From Arthrobacter sp. UM1 (GTDB taxonomy: Bacteria > Actinomycetota > Actinomycetes > Actinomycetales > Micrococcaceae): a stretch of DNA of 64,000 bases. The notes beneath the pieces are model-generated. The model did no database searches, had not been told where the DNA came from, and saw only the letters and a program-made list of their open reading frames with translations. Position 1 is the first letter of the stretch, and every line of letters starts with the position of its first letter. This document shows positions 18,879 through 26,951 of this stretch, one piece after another. Made by a program: the position numbers and the translations under genes. The DNA lies in the NCBI RefSeq assembly GCF_020483305.1, contig NZ_JACWAB010000006.1:1-64000 (forward strand), read 5' to 3'.

Positions 18879-18944
18879 TCGTAACATTCAAGGCGCTTTC
18901 CCTGGCATGTCAGGCTTCACCTCTCGTCACATTACGTAACATTC
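18879..18944. promoter_or_regulatory. Paired CGTAACATTC repeats upstream of the 2OG oxygenase
   Basis: CGTAACATTC occurs at 18880-18889 and again at 18935-18944, 55 bp apart, on the same strand; the second copy includes the palindrome TTACGTAA and lies between GTCAC and GTGAC. The gene start is 40 bp further on. The spacing of about five helical turns makes a two-site operator possible. No regulator is known. Confidence 0.4.
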
Positions 18945-18983
18945 GAGTGACAGATACCCCGGGAGGGGTCTACGGTCGGAGAC

Positions 18984-20060
18984 ATGAACGCTCCCCAGAC
19001 ACCCGCAGACACCGCCCCGGGCACGGCCGCACCCTCGCACGGGGCGCCGCACGAGGTCCCGGTGCTCGACCTCTCCACGGCCCGCCTCGCGGACGGCTCC
19101 CGCAACCCGGAGTTCATTGAGCGGCTCCGCCGCGCCGCCCACGAGGTCGGCTTCTTCCAGATCGTCGGCTACGGCGCCGATCCGCAGGTGCCGCAGCACC
19201 TCCTCGACACGGTGGCCGAGTTCTTCCGCCGCCCGGAAGAGGAGCGCGAGGCGCTGACCAACCTCAACTCCCCCGCCTTCCGCGGCTACACGAGCCTCGG
19301 CAAGGAGATCACCCGGGGCCGCCCCGATTCGCGGGAGCAGATCGACTACGGCCCGGAGCGCCCGGCGCTCGACGTCGCCCCCGAGGACAACGCCTACTGG
19401 AAGCTCCAGGGCCCCAACCAGTGGCCGGCGGAGTACCCGCAGCTTGAGGAGACGGCCATGGCCTGGGCGGAGCGGATGTCCGGCGTGGCCCATGAGCTGC
19501 TCTCCCACCTCGCCGTCGCCATCGGCCTTCCGGAAGACCAGTTCACGGAGGCGTTCGAGCGCACCCCCGCCTGGATGGCCAAGCTGATCCACTACGTGGG
19601 CGGCCTCAAGGAGGCGGGCAGCCAGGGCGTGGGCAGCCACGCGGACTACGGCTTCATCACGCTGCTGCTCCAGGACCAGATCGGCGGTCTCGAGGTGCAG
19701 CCGCACGGGAGCAGCGAGTGGCTGCCGGTCGAGCCGATCCCGGGCGCGCTCGTGGTCAACCTCGGCGAGATGCTCGAGGTGGCCACGGACGGCTACCTCA
19801 TGGCCACGATCCACCGCGTCCAGGCCCCGCCGGAGGGGGTGGACCGCTACGCCGTGCCGTTCTTCTACTCGCCGCGGCTGGACGCCACGATCGAGAAGGT
19901 CCAGCTCCCGCCCGAGTACGCCGCGGACGCGCGGGGCGTCTCTGACGACCCGGAGAACCCCATGCTCGCCACGTACGGCGAGAACGTCCTCAAGGGCTGG
20001 CTCCGCGCCCACCCCGGCGTCGCCGCGAAGCAACACCCGGAGCTCGTGAGCGGCTCCTAG
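18984..20060 (+). CDS. 2-oxoglutarate/Fe(II)-dependent oxygenase, isopenicillin N synthase family
   Basis: 358 residues. The N-terminal DIOX_N segment (VPVLDLSTARLADG, RRAAHEVGFFQIVGYG) and the C-terminal catalytic domain are both present. The iron triad is visible as HAD (GSHADYGFITLLLQDQ, about residue 217) and the distal His in ATIHRVQAP; RYAVPFF supplies the 2-oxoglutarate Arg. Members of this broad family oxidise small metabolites; the substrate cannot be read from sequence. GGAGAC directly precedes the ATG. Confidence 0.88.
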   Translation: MNAPQTPADTAPGTAAPSHGAPHEVPVLDLSTARLADGSRNPEFIERLRRAAHEVGFFQIVGYGADPQVPQHLLDTVAEFFRRPEEEREALTNLNSPAFRGYTSLGKEITRGRPDSREQIDYGPERPALDVAPEDNAYWKLQGPNQWPAEYPQLEETAMAWAERMSGVAHELLSHLAVAIGLPEDQFTEAFERTPAWMAKLIHYVGGLKEAGSQGVGSHADYGFITLLLQDQIGGLEVQPHGSSEWLPVEPIPGALVVNLGEMLEVATDGYLMATIHRVQAPPEGVDRYAVPFFYSPRLDATIEKVQLPPEYAADARGVSDDPENPMLATYGENVLKGWLRAHPGVAAKQHPELVSGS

Positions 20061-20114
20061 CCGCACGGCGCCTGGCACTCCCCCGCCGAGAAGTGCCCCC
20101 CCTGGCCGCACATG

Positions 20115-20148
20115 CGAAGGCCCCGGACCGAATGGTCCGGGGCCTTCG
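20115..20148. terminator. Bidirectional terminator between convergent genes
   Basis: Perfect 15-bp stem, CGAAGGCCCCGGACC and its complement, around the tetraloop GAAT. It serves the oxygenase gene on the plus strand and the small membrane-protein gene on the minus strand. Confidence 0.85.
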
Positions 20149-20178
20149 CTCTGCGCAGCGGCGAACGGCCGGAGCGCG

Positions 20179-20505
20179 CTACTTCTCGTCGCTGAGGAAG
20201 TGGGCCGCCGTCGCCGCCACCGTGGTGACCGCGAGAACCGACGGCCAGGAGCCGATCTTCTTGGCCAGCGGGTGGGAGAGGCCGAAGCCGAGCGTGTAGA
20301 CCGAAGCGAGCACGGCCGTGGTGCCGGCGCCGCCCTTGGCCTGCCAGGTGCGGCCCGCGTAGACGCCGGCCGCCGCGAGGACTGCGCCGCCGATCGGGCG
20401 GACCTTGGTCACGCGGGCGGAGAGGTAGCCGCCGAGGAGGCCGAACGCCACCACGGGAGCGGTCTTGACGGAGCGGGCGGGAGGAAGGGAGTCGAGAATG
20501 CTCAT
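20179..20505 (-). CDS. Small integral membrane protein
   Basis: 108 residues with three to four hydrophobic stretches (VVAFGLLGGYLSARV, GGAVLAAAGVYAG, AVLASVYTLGFGLSHPLA, SVLAVTTVAATAAHFL). Conserved-looking, no family assigned. A lone gene between the bidirectional terminator and the Lrp regulator gene. Confidence 0.7.
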   Translation of the reverse strand: MSILDSLPPARSVKTAPVVAFGLLGGYLSARVTKVRPIGGAVLAAAGVYAGRTWQAKGGAGTTAVLASVYTLGFGLSHPLAKKIGSWPSVLAVTTVAATAAHFLSDEK

Positions 20506-20566
20506 GCCCCCAGGCTAGGAACGCCGGGTGGGAACTCGCTGAGACCCGCGCCCGCGCTGGAGCGCC

Positions 20567-21019
20567 TCACACCGGCACGTCCCGGGTCGGGTGGAGCCGC
20601 TTCATGACCAGGGTCGAGTTGAGGCGCAGGACGCCGGGCAGGGAGCCGAGCACGCCGTCGTAGAGCTGCTGGTAGTGCTCGAGGCTCGTGGCGAGCACGC
20701 GCAGGACGTAGTCGATCTCGCCGAACATCCGCTCCGCCTCCACGATGTTCGGCTGGGCGACGACGGCCGCCTCGAACTCCGCCACCAGCTCCGGATCCGT
20801 GGCCTTGAGGTTCACGAAGACCACCGCCTCGAACTCGAGGCCGAGCGCCCTGGGGTCCACGACGGCCCGGTAGTGGTCGATGGCCCCCGACTGCTCCAGC
20901 TCCCGCACCCGGCGGTGACATGCCGAGAGGCTCAGCCCCACGCGTCCCGCCAGCTCCGTGACGCTGAGACGGCCTTCCTTCTGCAGATGAGAGAGAATCT
21001 CCCGGTCAAGCGCATCCAT
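20567..21019 (-). CDS. Lrp/AsnC family transcriptional regulator
   Basis: 150 residues: N-terminal winged HTH (LDREILSHLQKEGRLSVTELAGRVGLSLSACHRRVRELEQSGAI) and a C-terminal RAM ligand domain (VFVNLKATDPELVAEFEAAV, IDYVLRVLATSLEHYQQLYD). It is divergent from a LysE-type exporter, the classic arrangement in which an Lrp regulator controls amino-acid export. The ATG at 21019 gives the standard N-terminus MDALDREIL. Confidence 0.92.
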   Translation of the reverse strand: MDALDREILSHLQKEGRLSVTELAGRVGLSLSACHRRVRELEQSGAIDHYRAVVDPRALGLEFEAVVFVNLKATDPELVAEFEAAVVAQPNIVEAERMFGEIDYVLRVLATSLEHYQQLYDGVLGSLPGVLRLNSTLVMKRLHPTRDVPV

Positions 21020-21022
21020 AGA

Positions 21023-21045
21023 CGAGATTCTTGCACGCAATCTCG
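21023..21045. promoter_or_regulatory. Candidate Lrp operator in the divergent promoter region
   Basis: CGAGATT and AATCTCG form a 7-bp inverted repeat with a 9-nt spacer, directly upstream of the Lrp gene and facing the exporter gene. Lrp proteins bind such imperfect dyads of 15-25 bp. The link to this regulator is inferred from position. Confidence 0.45.
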
Positions 21046-21154
21046 CGATCAGCCCAGAAGTCCGAAGCACATTTCGCGGCCAAATTCGTAGGATCTACAC
21101 CGAATTCTCCCCACAGGCTCCACGAAGGCCTGCTCCACGAAGGCGGTGTCTCCC

Positions 21155-21862
21155 ATGCAGATGGCCATGCTCATGCAGTTCTGGATCGTCGCGGCGCTCC
21201 TCATCCTGACGCCCGGTGCGGACTGGAGCTACGCCATCGCCTCCGGCATCCGCGGCGGCCGGGTGGGGCCTTCCGTCTCGGGAATGCTGGCCGGGCACGG
21301 GCTGCTCATCGTCGTCGTGGCGCTCGGGGTCGGCTCCCTCATCGCCGCGAATCCGGGCGTCCTCACGGCTCTGACGGTCTTCGGCGGCGCCTACCTCGTG
21401 TGGCTCGGCGTCGGCGCGCTCCGCGCTCCGGCCCAGCCGCTCGCGGGCAGCACGGGTCAGCCTCTCGCCGAGGCCACGGTCCAGCACGCGACTCCCGCCG
21501 AGGCCATGGCCGCGCCCCGCACCGCCCTCTCCGCCGGCGTTTCGCCCTCGGGCGCCCGCGAGTTCCTCAAGGGCCTCTCCGTGAGCGGCCTCAACCCCAA
21601 GGCCCTGCTCCTCTTCCTCGCGATCCTCCCCCAGTTCGTCAGCCCCCACGGCTGGCCGGCTTCGGCTCAGATGCTCTCCCTGGGCAGCGTCCACGTGCTC
21701 ACGTGCGCGGCCGTGTACTTCGGCGTCGCGCTCGCCGCGCGCAGGCTCCTGGCCTCGAGGCCGACGGCGGGCGCCGTCGTGACCAAAGTCGCCGGCGGCG
21801 CGATGCTGCTCATCGGCGCGGGGCTCCTCGCGGAGAAGCTCGTTCCGCTGCTCGCGGGCTAG
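21155..21862 (+). CDS. LysE/RhtB family amino-acid exporter
   Basis: 235 residues with five to six hydrophobic segments and the family signature near the N-terminus ([32 protein letters not shown]). The C-terminal part has [18 protein letters not shown], also characteristic. A central cytoplasmic loop (about residues 95-145) is long and Ala/Pro-rich. ATG at 21155 is preferred because AAGG lies at 21140 with good spacing. Likely controlled by the divergent Lrp gene. Its stop overlaps the convergent rlmN stop by four bases. Confidence 0.88.
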   Translation: MQMAMLMQFWIVAALLILTPGADWSYAIASGIRGGRVGPSVSGMLAGHGLLIVVVALGVGSLIAANPGVLTALTVFGGAYLVWLGVGALRAPAQPLAGSTGQPLAEATVQHATPAEAMAAPRTALSAGVSPSGAREFLKGLSVSGLNPKALLLFLAILPQFVSPHGWPASAQMLSLGSVHVLTCAAVYFGVALAARRLLASRPTAGAVVTKVAGGAMLLIGAGLLAEKLVPLLAG

Positions 21863-23142
21863 GGACGCGCCGCGGCGTCCGGCCCCTCCGCGGCCTGGTC
21901 CGCCTCGGCCTGCTCCTCGTCCGTCGCGGCGAGCTGTCCGCAGGCGCCGTCGATCTCCTGGCCGCGGGTGTCGCGGAGCGTCGTCGGGATCCCGGCGGAC
22001 TCGAGGCGGTCGATGAACTCGGCCGTCACGTCCTTCTCCGAGGCCGTCCAGATGGACCCGGGCGTCGGGTTGAGGGGGATCGGGTTGACGTGGACCCATC
22101 CGCGGCCGCGTGCGTTGAGCTTGCGGGCGAGGAGGTCGGCGCGCCAGCCGTGGTCGTTCATGTCCTTGATGAGCGCGTACTCGATGGAGACGCGGCGGCC
22201 CGTCGTCTCGAAGTACTCCCGGGCTGCGTCGAGGGCCTCGTCCACCTTCCACCGGTCGTTGACGGGGATGAGGTCGTCGCGCAGCTCGTCGTCGGGCGCG
22301 TGGAGGGAGAGCGCGAAGGTGACCGGGAGGTCCTCGGCGGCCAGCTTCCGGATCGCGGGGACCAGGCCCACCGTGGAGACGGTGATGTTGCGGGCGCTCA
22401 TGCCGAGGCCGTTCGGCTGCGGCTCCACGAACGTGCGCAGCGCGGCCATGACCCGCTTGTAGTTGGCGAGCGGCTCGCCCATGCCCATGAAGACGATGTT
22501 CGTGACGCGCTCCGCCGGGTCCCCCTCGGCGCGCGTGGAGCCACGGAGCTCGCCGCGGGCGATGGCCTGGTTGGCCGCGACCACCTGGTGGACGATCTCC
22601 GCCGTGGACATGTTGCGCGTCAGGCCCGCCTGGCCCGTGGCGCAGAACGGGCAGTTCATGCCGCAGCCGGCCTGCGAGGAGATGCAGAGCGTGATGCGCC
22701 CCGGGTAGCGCATGAGGACGGACTCGACGAGGGCGCCGTCGAACAGCCGCCACAGGAACTTGATGGTGTCCCCGTTGTCCGTCTCGAGGCGCTTGACCTC
22801 GGTGAGCAGCGGTGGGAAGAGCTCGCCCACCACGTCCTCGCGGCCGGCCTTCGGCAGGTCCGTCATCGCCGCGGGGTCCGTGGTGTAGTGCTGGAAGTAG
22901 TGCGTGTTGAGCTGCTTGGCCCGGAACGCCGGCCAGCCGCGCTCCTTCACCGCGGCGGCCCGCTCCTCCTGCGTCAGGTCCGCCCAGTGCGTGTCCGGCT
23001 GCCGGACGCGCGGGGACTTGAACTGCAGGAGCGGACGGCCCTCGGGCGTGGTGGCCTGGGTCCACCCCTCGGTGGCGGGGCGGACCTGGCGCTTGCGGGG
23101 ACGGGAGGCGGGGGTTGCGGGTGTGGAAGCCATCGCCTCCAT
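21859..23142 (-). CDS. rlmN: 23S rRNA/tRNA adenine-C2 methyltransferase RlmN
   Basis: 427 residues. Radical SAM enzyme that methylates A2503 of 23S rRNA and A37 of some tRNAs. The cluster motif is [14 protein letters not shown]; other blocks are [44 protein letters not shown] and the C-terminal [19 protein letters not shown] that includes the mechanistic Cys. A 50-residue basic N-terminal extension and an acidic tail are extra. ATG at 23142 chosen; another ATG three codons later is possible. Confidence 0.95.
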   Translation of the reverse strand: MEAMASTPATPASRPRKRQVRPATEGWTQATTPEGRPLLQFKSPRVRQPDTHWADLTQEERAAAVKERGWPAFRAKQLNTHYFQHYTTDPAAMTDLPKAGREDVVGELFPPLLTEVKRLETDNGDTIKFLWRLFDGALVESVLMRYPGRITLCISSQAGCGMNCPFCATGQAGLTRNMSTAEIVHQVVAANQAIARGELRGSTRAEGDPAERVTNIVFMGMGEPLANYKRVMAALRTFVEPQPNGLGMSARNITVSTVGLVPAIRKLAAEDLPVTFALSLHAPDDELRDDLIPVNDRWKVDEALDAAREYFETTGRRVSIEYALIKDMNDHGWRADLLARKLNARGRGWVHVNPIPLNPTPGSIWTASEKDVTAEFIDRLESAGIPTTLRDTRGQEIDGACGQLAATDEEQAEADQAAEGPDAAARP

Positions 23143-23259
23143 TGTCTCACCGGGGGAACGGCGGCGCACGTGCGCGTCGCGGGCACGGGAGCGGCCCCGG
23201 GCGCCGACGCCGGATCCCCACCAGGCGCCAACGCCTCCGGGCCGATCTCCGTCTGTGCG

Positions 23260-23829
23260 TCAGCCCGTCGGCTCGGACGCGTCCTCGTCCTGGAACGCGT
23301 TGACGATCGCCCGGTTGAAGGCCTCGAGGTCGCCCGGGTTGCGGCTCGTGATGAGGCCGTCGTCGAGCACCACCTCCTCATCCAGCCAGGTGGCGCCCGC
23401 GTTCTTGAGGTCGGGGGCTACGGAGGCGAAGGACGTCAGCGTGCGTCCCTCGACCACGCCCGAGTCGATGAGCAGCCACGGCGCGTGGCAGATCGCGGCC
23501 ACGGGCTTGCTGTGGTCGAGGAACTCGCGGACGAGGGTCTGCGCGCGCTCGTCCTGGCGGACCCGGTCCGCGTTGAGCGTGCCGCCGGGGAGGACCAGGC
23601 CGTCGAACTGCTCGGCGCTCAGGCCGTCGAAGCCCGAGTCCGGCTGGAACGACTGCCCGCGGTCCCAGTCCCCGTTGAGGGCCTGGAACTCGTCGCCGTC
23701 CGGCGAGGCGAGCGTGACGCTCGCGCCCGCCTCCGTGAGGGCGTCGCGCGGAGAGGTCAGCTCGACCTCCTCCACGCCCTGGCTCGCGAGGATGAGGATC
23801 TTCCGTCCGGTGAGGGTCTGCTCAGTCAT
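23260..23829 (-). CDS. DJ-1/PfpI family protein (YhbO-like)
   Basis: 189 residues. KILILASQGVEEVELTSPRDAL starts the flavodoxin-like fold, and the nucleophile elbow AAICHAPWLLIDSG carries the conserved Cys-His. A Glu in the first loop (GVEEVEL) completes the usual site. Related proteins are glyoxalase- or deglycase-like stress proteins. ATG at 23829 is preceded by GGAG. Single gene. Confidence 0.88.
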   Translation of the reverse strand: MTEQTLTGRKILILASQGVEEVELTSPRDALTEAGASVTLASPDGDEFQALNGDWDRGQSFQPDSGFDGLSAEQFDGLVLPGGTLNADRVRQDERAQTLVREFLDHSKPVAAICHAPWLLIDSGVVEGRTLTSFASVAPDLKNAGATWLDEEVVLDDGLITSRNPGDLEAFNRAIVNAFQDEDASEPTG

Positions 23830-23964
23830 GCTCACTCCACTTCGCATCGCGTGCGTGCCCGGGAGCGCTTCGGCCCCGGGCCTTCCCCTCCACTCTTTCG
23901 CCACGGGGACGACGACGCAACACGCTCACAGCGAACCCGCAGGGCCGGGGTCCCCTCCCAGGGG

Positions 23965-24726
23965 TCAGTGCTGCTCGGTGACGCGGTCCGCCTCGCCGAG
24001 CCAGTGCCCGGGGGCGGCGGCTTCCCGGAGCGCGGTTCGGTTGAGCCGGTGCGTGGCCGTCTCGCCCTCGCCCGCCCCGACGCAGAGGTGCGCCTCCCAG
24101 CCGCATCGCCGGGCCTCGCGCAGGCTGAGGGCGGTGTGGTTGAGGGTGCCGAGCCCGGCGCGCGCCACGAGGACGAGGCTCGCGCCGCCCGCTCCGGGCC
24201 CGCGACTCCGGGACTCGCCGCCTCCAGCCGCATCGTCCCGCGGCCCGCCCTCCGCGAGCGCGGAGGCCAGCTCGAGCGGCCCGCCGTCCCGGCACACGTC
24301 CACGAGGAGCCCGCCGGCGCCCTCGACGACCACCCGGTCGAATCCCTCCCCGCAGGCACGGATCCAAGCGGCGGTCTCGGCCACGGAGGGGAGGCGGACG
24401 CCGTCGATCTCCGCGGCCATGCGGGGCGAGAGCGGCTCGCTGAGACGGACGCCCTCCCGGACCGCCGCGCCGGGGAGGAGCGCCTGCACGGTCGCGGCGT
24501 CCGACCGGTCCGGATCCTCGCCGGTCACGGGGCAGGCCGTCCGGCCGTCGGGGCCAAGACGCCCCACACCGGTCTGCGCGGGCTTGACGTAGACGGCCCG
24601 CTCGCCGAGCTCGGCGAAGACCCGCAGCAGCTCGGCGCTCGCGAAGGTCTTGCCCACGCCGGTGTCCGTGCCGGTCACGACGACATGCCGGCTCAGCGCC
24701 GCCACAGCCTCCCGGTCCAGGCTCAT
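23965..24726 (-). CDS. bioD: Dethiobiotin synthetase
   Basis: 253 residues. The P-loop GTDTGVGKT and the YVKPAQTGV block are typical; VVVEGAGGLLVD is the second ATP/DAPA motif. It closes the ureido ring of dethiobiotin from DAPA and CO2. Residues about 160-185 form an Arg/Gly-rich insertion (between LASALAEGG and SLVLVARAGLGTLNHT). Its ATG overlaps the stop of the bioF fusion as ATGA. Last gene of the biotin operon. Confidence 0.93.
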   Translation of the reverse strand: MSLDREAVAALSRHVVVTGTDTGVGKTFASAELLRVFAELGERAVYVKPAQTGVGRLGPDGRTACPVTGEDPDRSDAATVQALLPGAAVREGVRLSEPLSPRMAAEIDGVRLPSVAETAAWIRACGEGFDRVVVEGAGGLLVDVCRDGGPLELASALAEGGPRDDAAGGGESRSRGPGAGGASLVLVARAGLGTLNHTALSLREARRCGWEAHLCVGAGEGETATHRLNRTALREAAAPGHWLGEADRVTEQH

Positions 24727-26951
24727 GCCGCGCCCTCCCGCTCGAGGAGGACCCGCGTGGGGGCGCTGAAGGAGGAGAGCTCGAGCCGGCGGCCGGCGGC
24801 CGCGAGCCGCGCGTCCGGCCACGCGGAGGCGATCCCCGCGACGATCTCCTCGGCCTCGAGCGGCGCGAGCAGCGCGCCCAGGCAGCGGTGCGCCCCTCCC
24901 CCGAACGCGAGCGAGGACGCTCCGCCCTGCCCGCTCAGGGTGACGTGAAGCTCCTCGCCCTGGCGGACGGTCCGGCCGCCGAGCCGGGTGTCCCGACTCG
25001 CCACCCGCCGCCACGCGGGGACGGAGGACTCCTCCGCGAGAACGCGCCGCGCGAGGCGAGCGGTGTCTCCGCGGGCTGCGGCGGCCCACGCGGACGGGGA
25101 CTCCGCCGCCCGGGCCACCGCGGTGTTGACGAGCAGGGAGGTGGTCTCCTGCCCGGCGATGACGAGGAAGTACCCCAGCGAGACGAGCTGCTGCTCCGTG
25201 ACCGGCACTCCTGCGAGCGCGGCCTCCCGGCGGACCCGTTCGAAGAGCGTCCCGTCCGGGGCGTCCGCGACGGCGCTCCGCAGCCAGGCGTGGAACTCGA
25301 CGGCGGTGCGGGCGAGCTCCGCCTGCCGGTCCGCGTCCGGCCAGCCCCAGAAGAGCTCCAGGGAGCGCAGGCTCCACGGCTGAAGCACCTCCGGCGGCGG
25401 GACCTCCACGCCGGTCAGCGCGGTGAAGGCCCTCGGCGGCACGTGCCGGACGACCTCGGCGGCGAGGTCCGCCCGGCGCGCGTGCCCCAGCAGCTCCATC
25501 CGCTCGGCGGTCCAGGCGCGGATCGGGCCGCGCAGCGCCCGGACGTCGCGAGGGCTGAAGAAGGTCTCCACGGCCGTCCGCACCGCCGCGTGCTGCGGCC
25601 CGGCGTGGGACGCGAGCACGGGCGGGAGGCCGAACCGGCCACGGGCCAGGATGCGCAGGGCCTCCCCGCGGATCGGGGTGACGGCGGTGAGAGCGTTGTC
25701 CGGGGCGAAGTCGTCCCGCCGCATGGCCTCGGCGGCCTCGGCCGGGTCGGTGACCGCGGTGAGTCCCACCGGGCAGCGGGCGGCGGCGGAGAGGGCCTCG
25801 CCGTCGTCGTCCGTGCCGAGCCCCAGCGCCCTCGCCTCCCGCTCGAGGCGCCGCACGTCCTCCTCGCCGAGCGCCGAGGAGACCGAGAAGCGCAGCCGGG
25901 ACCGCCCGTCCGGGACCGAGGGCGGGCGGAAGGCGCCCACGAGGATCCCCCTCCCGCGCAGCTCGCCGGCCGCGCGCATGCACTCCCCGGCACTCGGGAC
26001 TGCCACGGAGACCACGGCCCCCGCGGGCGCCTGCGTGCCGAGGATCCCGGCCACGCGCTCGACGTTCCGCCGCAGCGCGCCGGGCAGCCCCTCGGGCCCG
26101 GCGAGCAGCCGCAGGGAGGCCCGGGCGGCCGCCGCGCTCGCCGGGGCCAGCGCCGTGTCGAAGATGAAGGGCCTCGCCTCGTTGACGAGGTGCTCCCGGA
26201 GGGCCGCGCTGCCGAGCACCGCCCCGCCCTGGCTGCCCAGCGCCTTGGAGAGCGTGACCGTCGCGGCGAGCCGCAGCCCCGGCATCTCCCAGAGCCCCAG
26301 CTCCGCGGCCAACCCGCGCCCCTCGCCGCGCAGGCCGAGTCCGTGCGCCTCGTCCGCGAAGAGCAGCGCGCCGTGCTCCCGGCAGGCCTCCGCGAGCTCC
26401 CGCAGCGACGCCGCGTCCGAGAGCACCGAGTACACGGACTCCACCGCCACGATGCACCGCGTCCCGGGCCGCGCCTCGAGCTCGCGGCGCACCGCCGCGA
26501 CGTCGTTGTGGGGCACGACGACGGTCTCCCCTCGCCCCAGCCGGCACCCGTCCCGCATGCTCGCGTGGGCGTGCTCGTCGAGGAGCACGGCACTGCCGGG
26601 CGTCGAGAGCGAGCCGAGCAGCCCCAGGTTGGCTGTGTACCCGGAGGAGAAGACGAGCGCCGCCTCTGCCCCCGCGAACGCCGCGAGCTCCTCCTCCAGC
26701 GCCCGGTGCTCCGCGCAGGTGCCGACGACGAGCCGGCTCGCCCGCGCCCCCGCGCCGTGCTCCTCGAGCGCGGCCTGGGCGGCCTCGATCACCTCGGCGC
26801 GGCGGGAGAGGCCGTGCATGTCGTTCGAGGCGAAGTCCAGCCACGGGCCCGAGTCCGGCGGGGTCTCCGCCGCCGGCGCGTCCTCACGGGCCAGTCCCCG
26901 CCGCGCCCGCACCGCGGAGCGGCCGGCGAGCCACGCGTCCCAGTCCGTCAC
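24723..26951 (-). CDS. bioF: BioF (KAPA synthase) fused to a cytochrome P450 domain
   Basis: 742 residues in one open frame. Residues 1 to about 377 are 8-amino-7-oxononanoate synthase: WLDFASNDMHGLSR, GARASRLVVGTCAEHRALE, DEAHGLGLRG (200-209) and the PLP lysine K236 in VTLSKALGSQGG. Residues about 385-742 are a class I P450: C-helix HAAVR (454-458), I-helix AGQETT (599-604), haem loop FGGGAHRCLG with ligand Cys690. The K-helix ExxR pair reads R636/A639 by hand alignment, and the meander before the haem loop is about 25 residues short. BioI-type P450s cleave acyl-ACP to pimeloyl-ACP, the BioF substrate. GTG start overlaps the bioA stop as GTGA. Confidence 0.9.
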   Translation of the reverse strand: MTDWDAWLAGRSAVRARRGLAREDAPAAETPPDSGPWLDFASNDMHGLSRRAEVIEAAQAALEEHGAGARASRLVVGTCAEHRALEEELAAFAGAEAALVFSSGYTANLGLLGSLSTPGSAVLLDEHAHASMRDGCRLGRGETVVVPHNDVAAVRRELEARPGTRCIVAVESVYSVLSDAASLRELAEACREHGALLFADEAHGLGLRGEGRGLAAELGLWEMPGLRLAATVTLSKALGSQGGAVLGSAALREHLVNEARPFIFDTALAPASAAAARASLRLLAGPEGLPGALRRNVERVAGILGTQAPAGAVVSVAVPSAGECMRAAGELRGRGILVGAFRPPSVPDGRSRLRFSVSSALGEEDVRRLEREARALGLGTDDDGEALSAAARCPVGLTAVTDPAEAAEAMRRDDFAPDNALTAVTPIRGEALRILARGRFGLPPVLASHAGPQHAAVRTAVETFFSPRDVRALRGPIRAWTAERMELLGHARRADLAAEVVRHVPPRAFTALTGVEVPPPEVLQPWSLRSLELFWGWPDADRQAELARTAVEFHAWLRSAVADAPDGTLFERVRREAALAGVPVTEQQLVSLGYFLVIAGQETTSLLVNTAVARAAESPSAWAAAARGDTARLARRVLAEESSVPAWRRVASRDTRLGGRTVRQGEELHVTLSGQGGASSLAFGGGAHRCLGALLAPLEAEEIVAGIASAWPDARLAAAGRRLELSSFSAPTRVLLEREGAA

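Noticed and set aside
21859-21862. Four-base overlap of stop codons between convergent lysE and rlmN as a regulatory device
   Set aside because: CTAG-type stop overlap is a common by-product of compact genomes; a second example occurs at 36860-36863.
23965-26844. Frame of 959 codons that appears to extend bioD upstream
   Set aside because: The upstream two thirds overlap bioF in another frame and are Arg/Gly-rich nonsense; bioD starts at 24726 where the P-loop follows.
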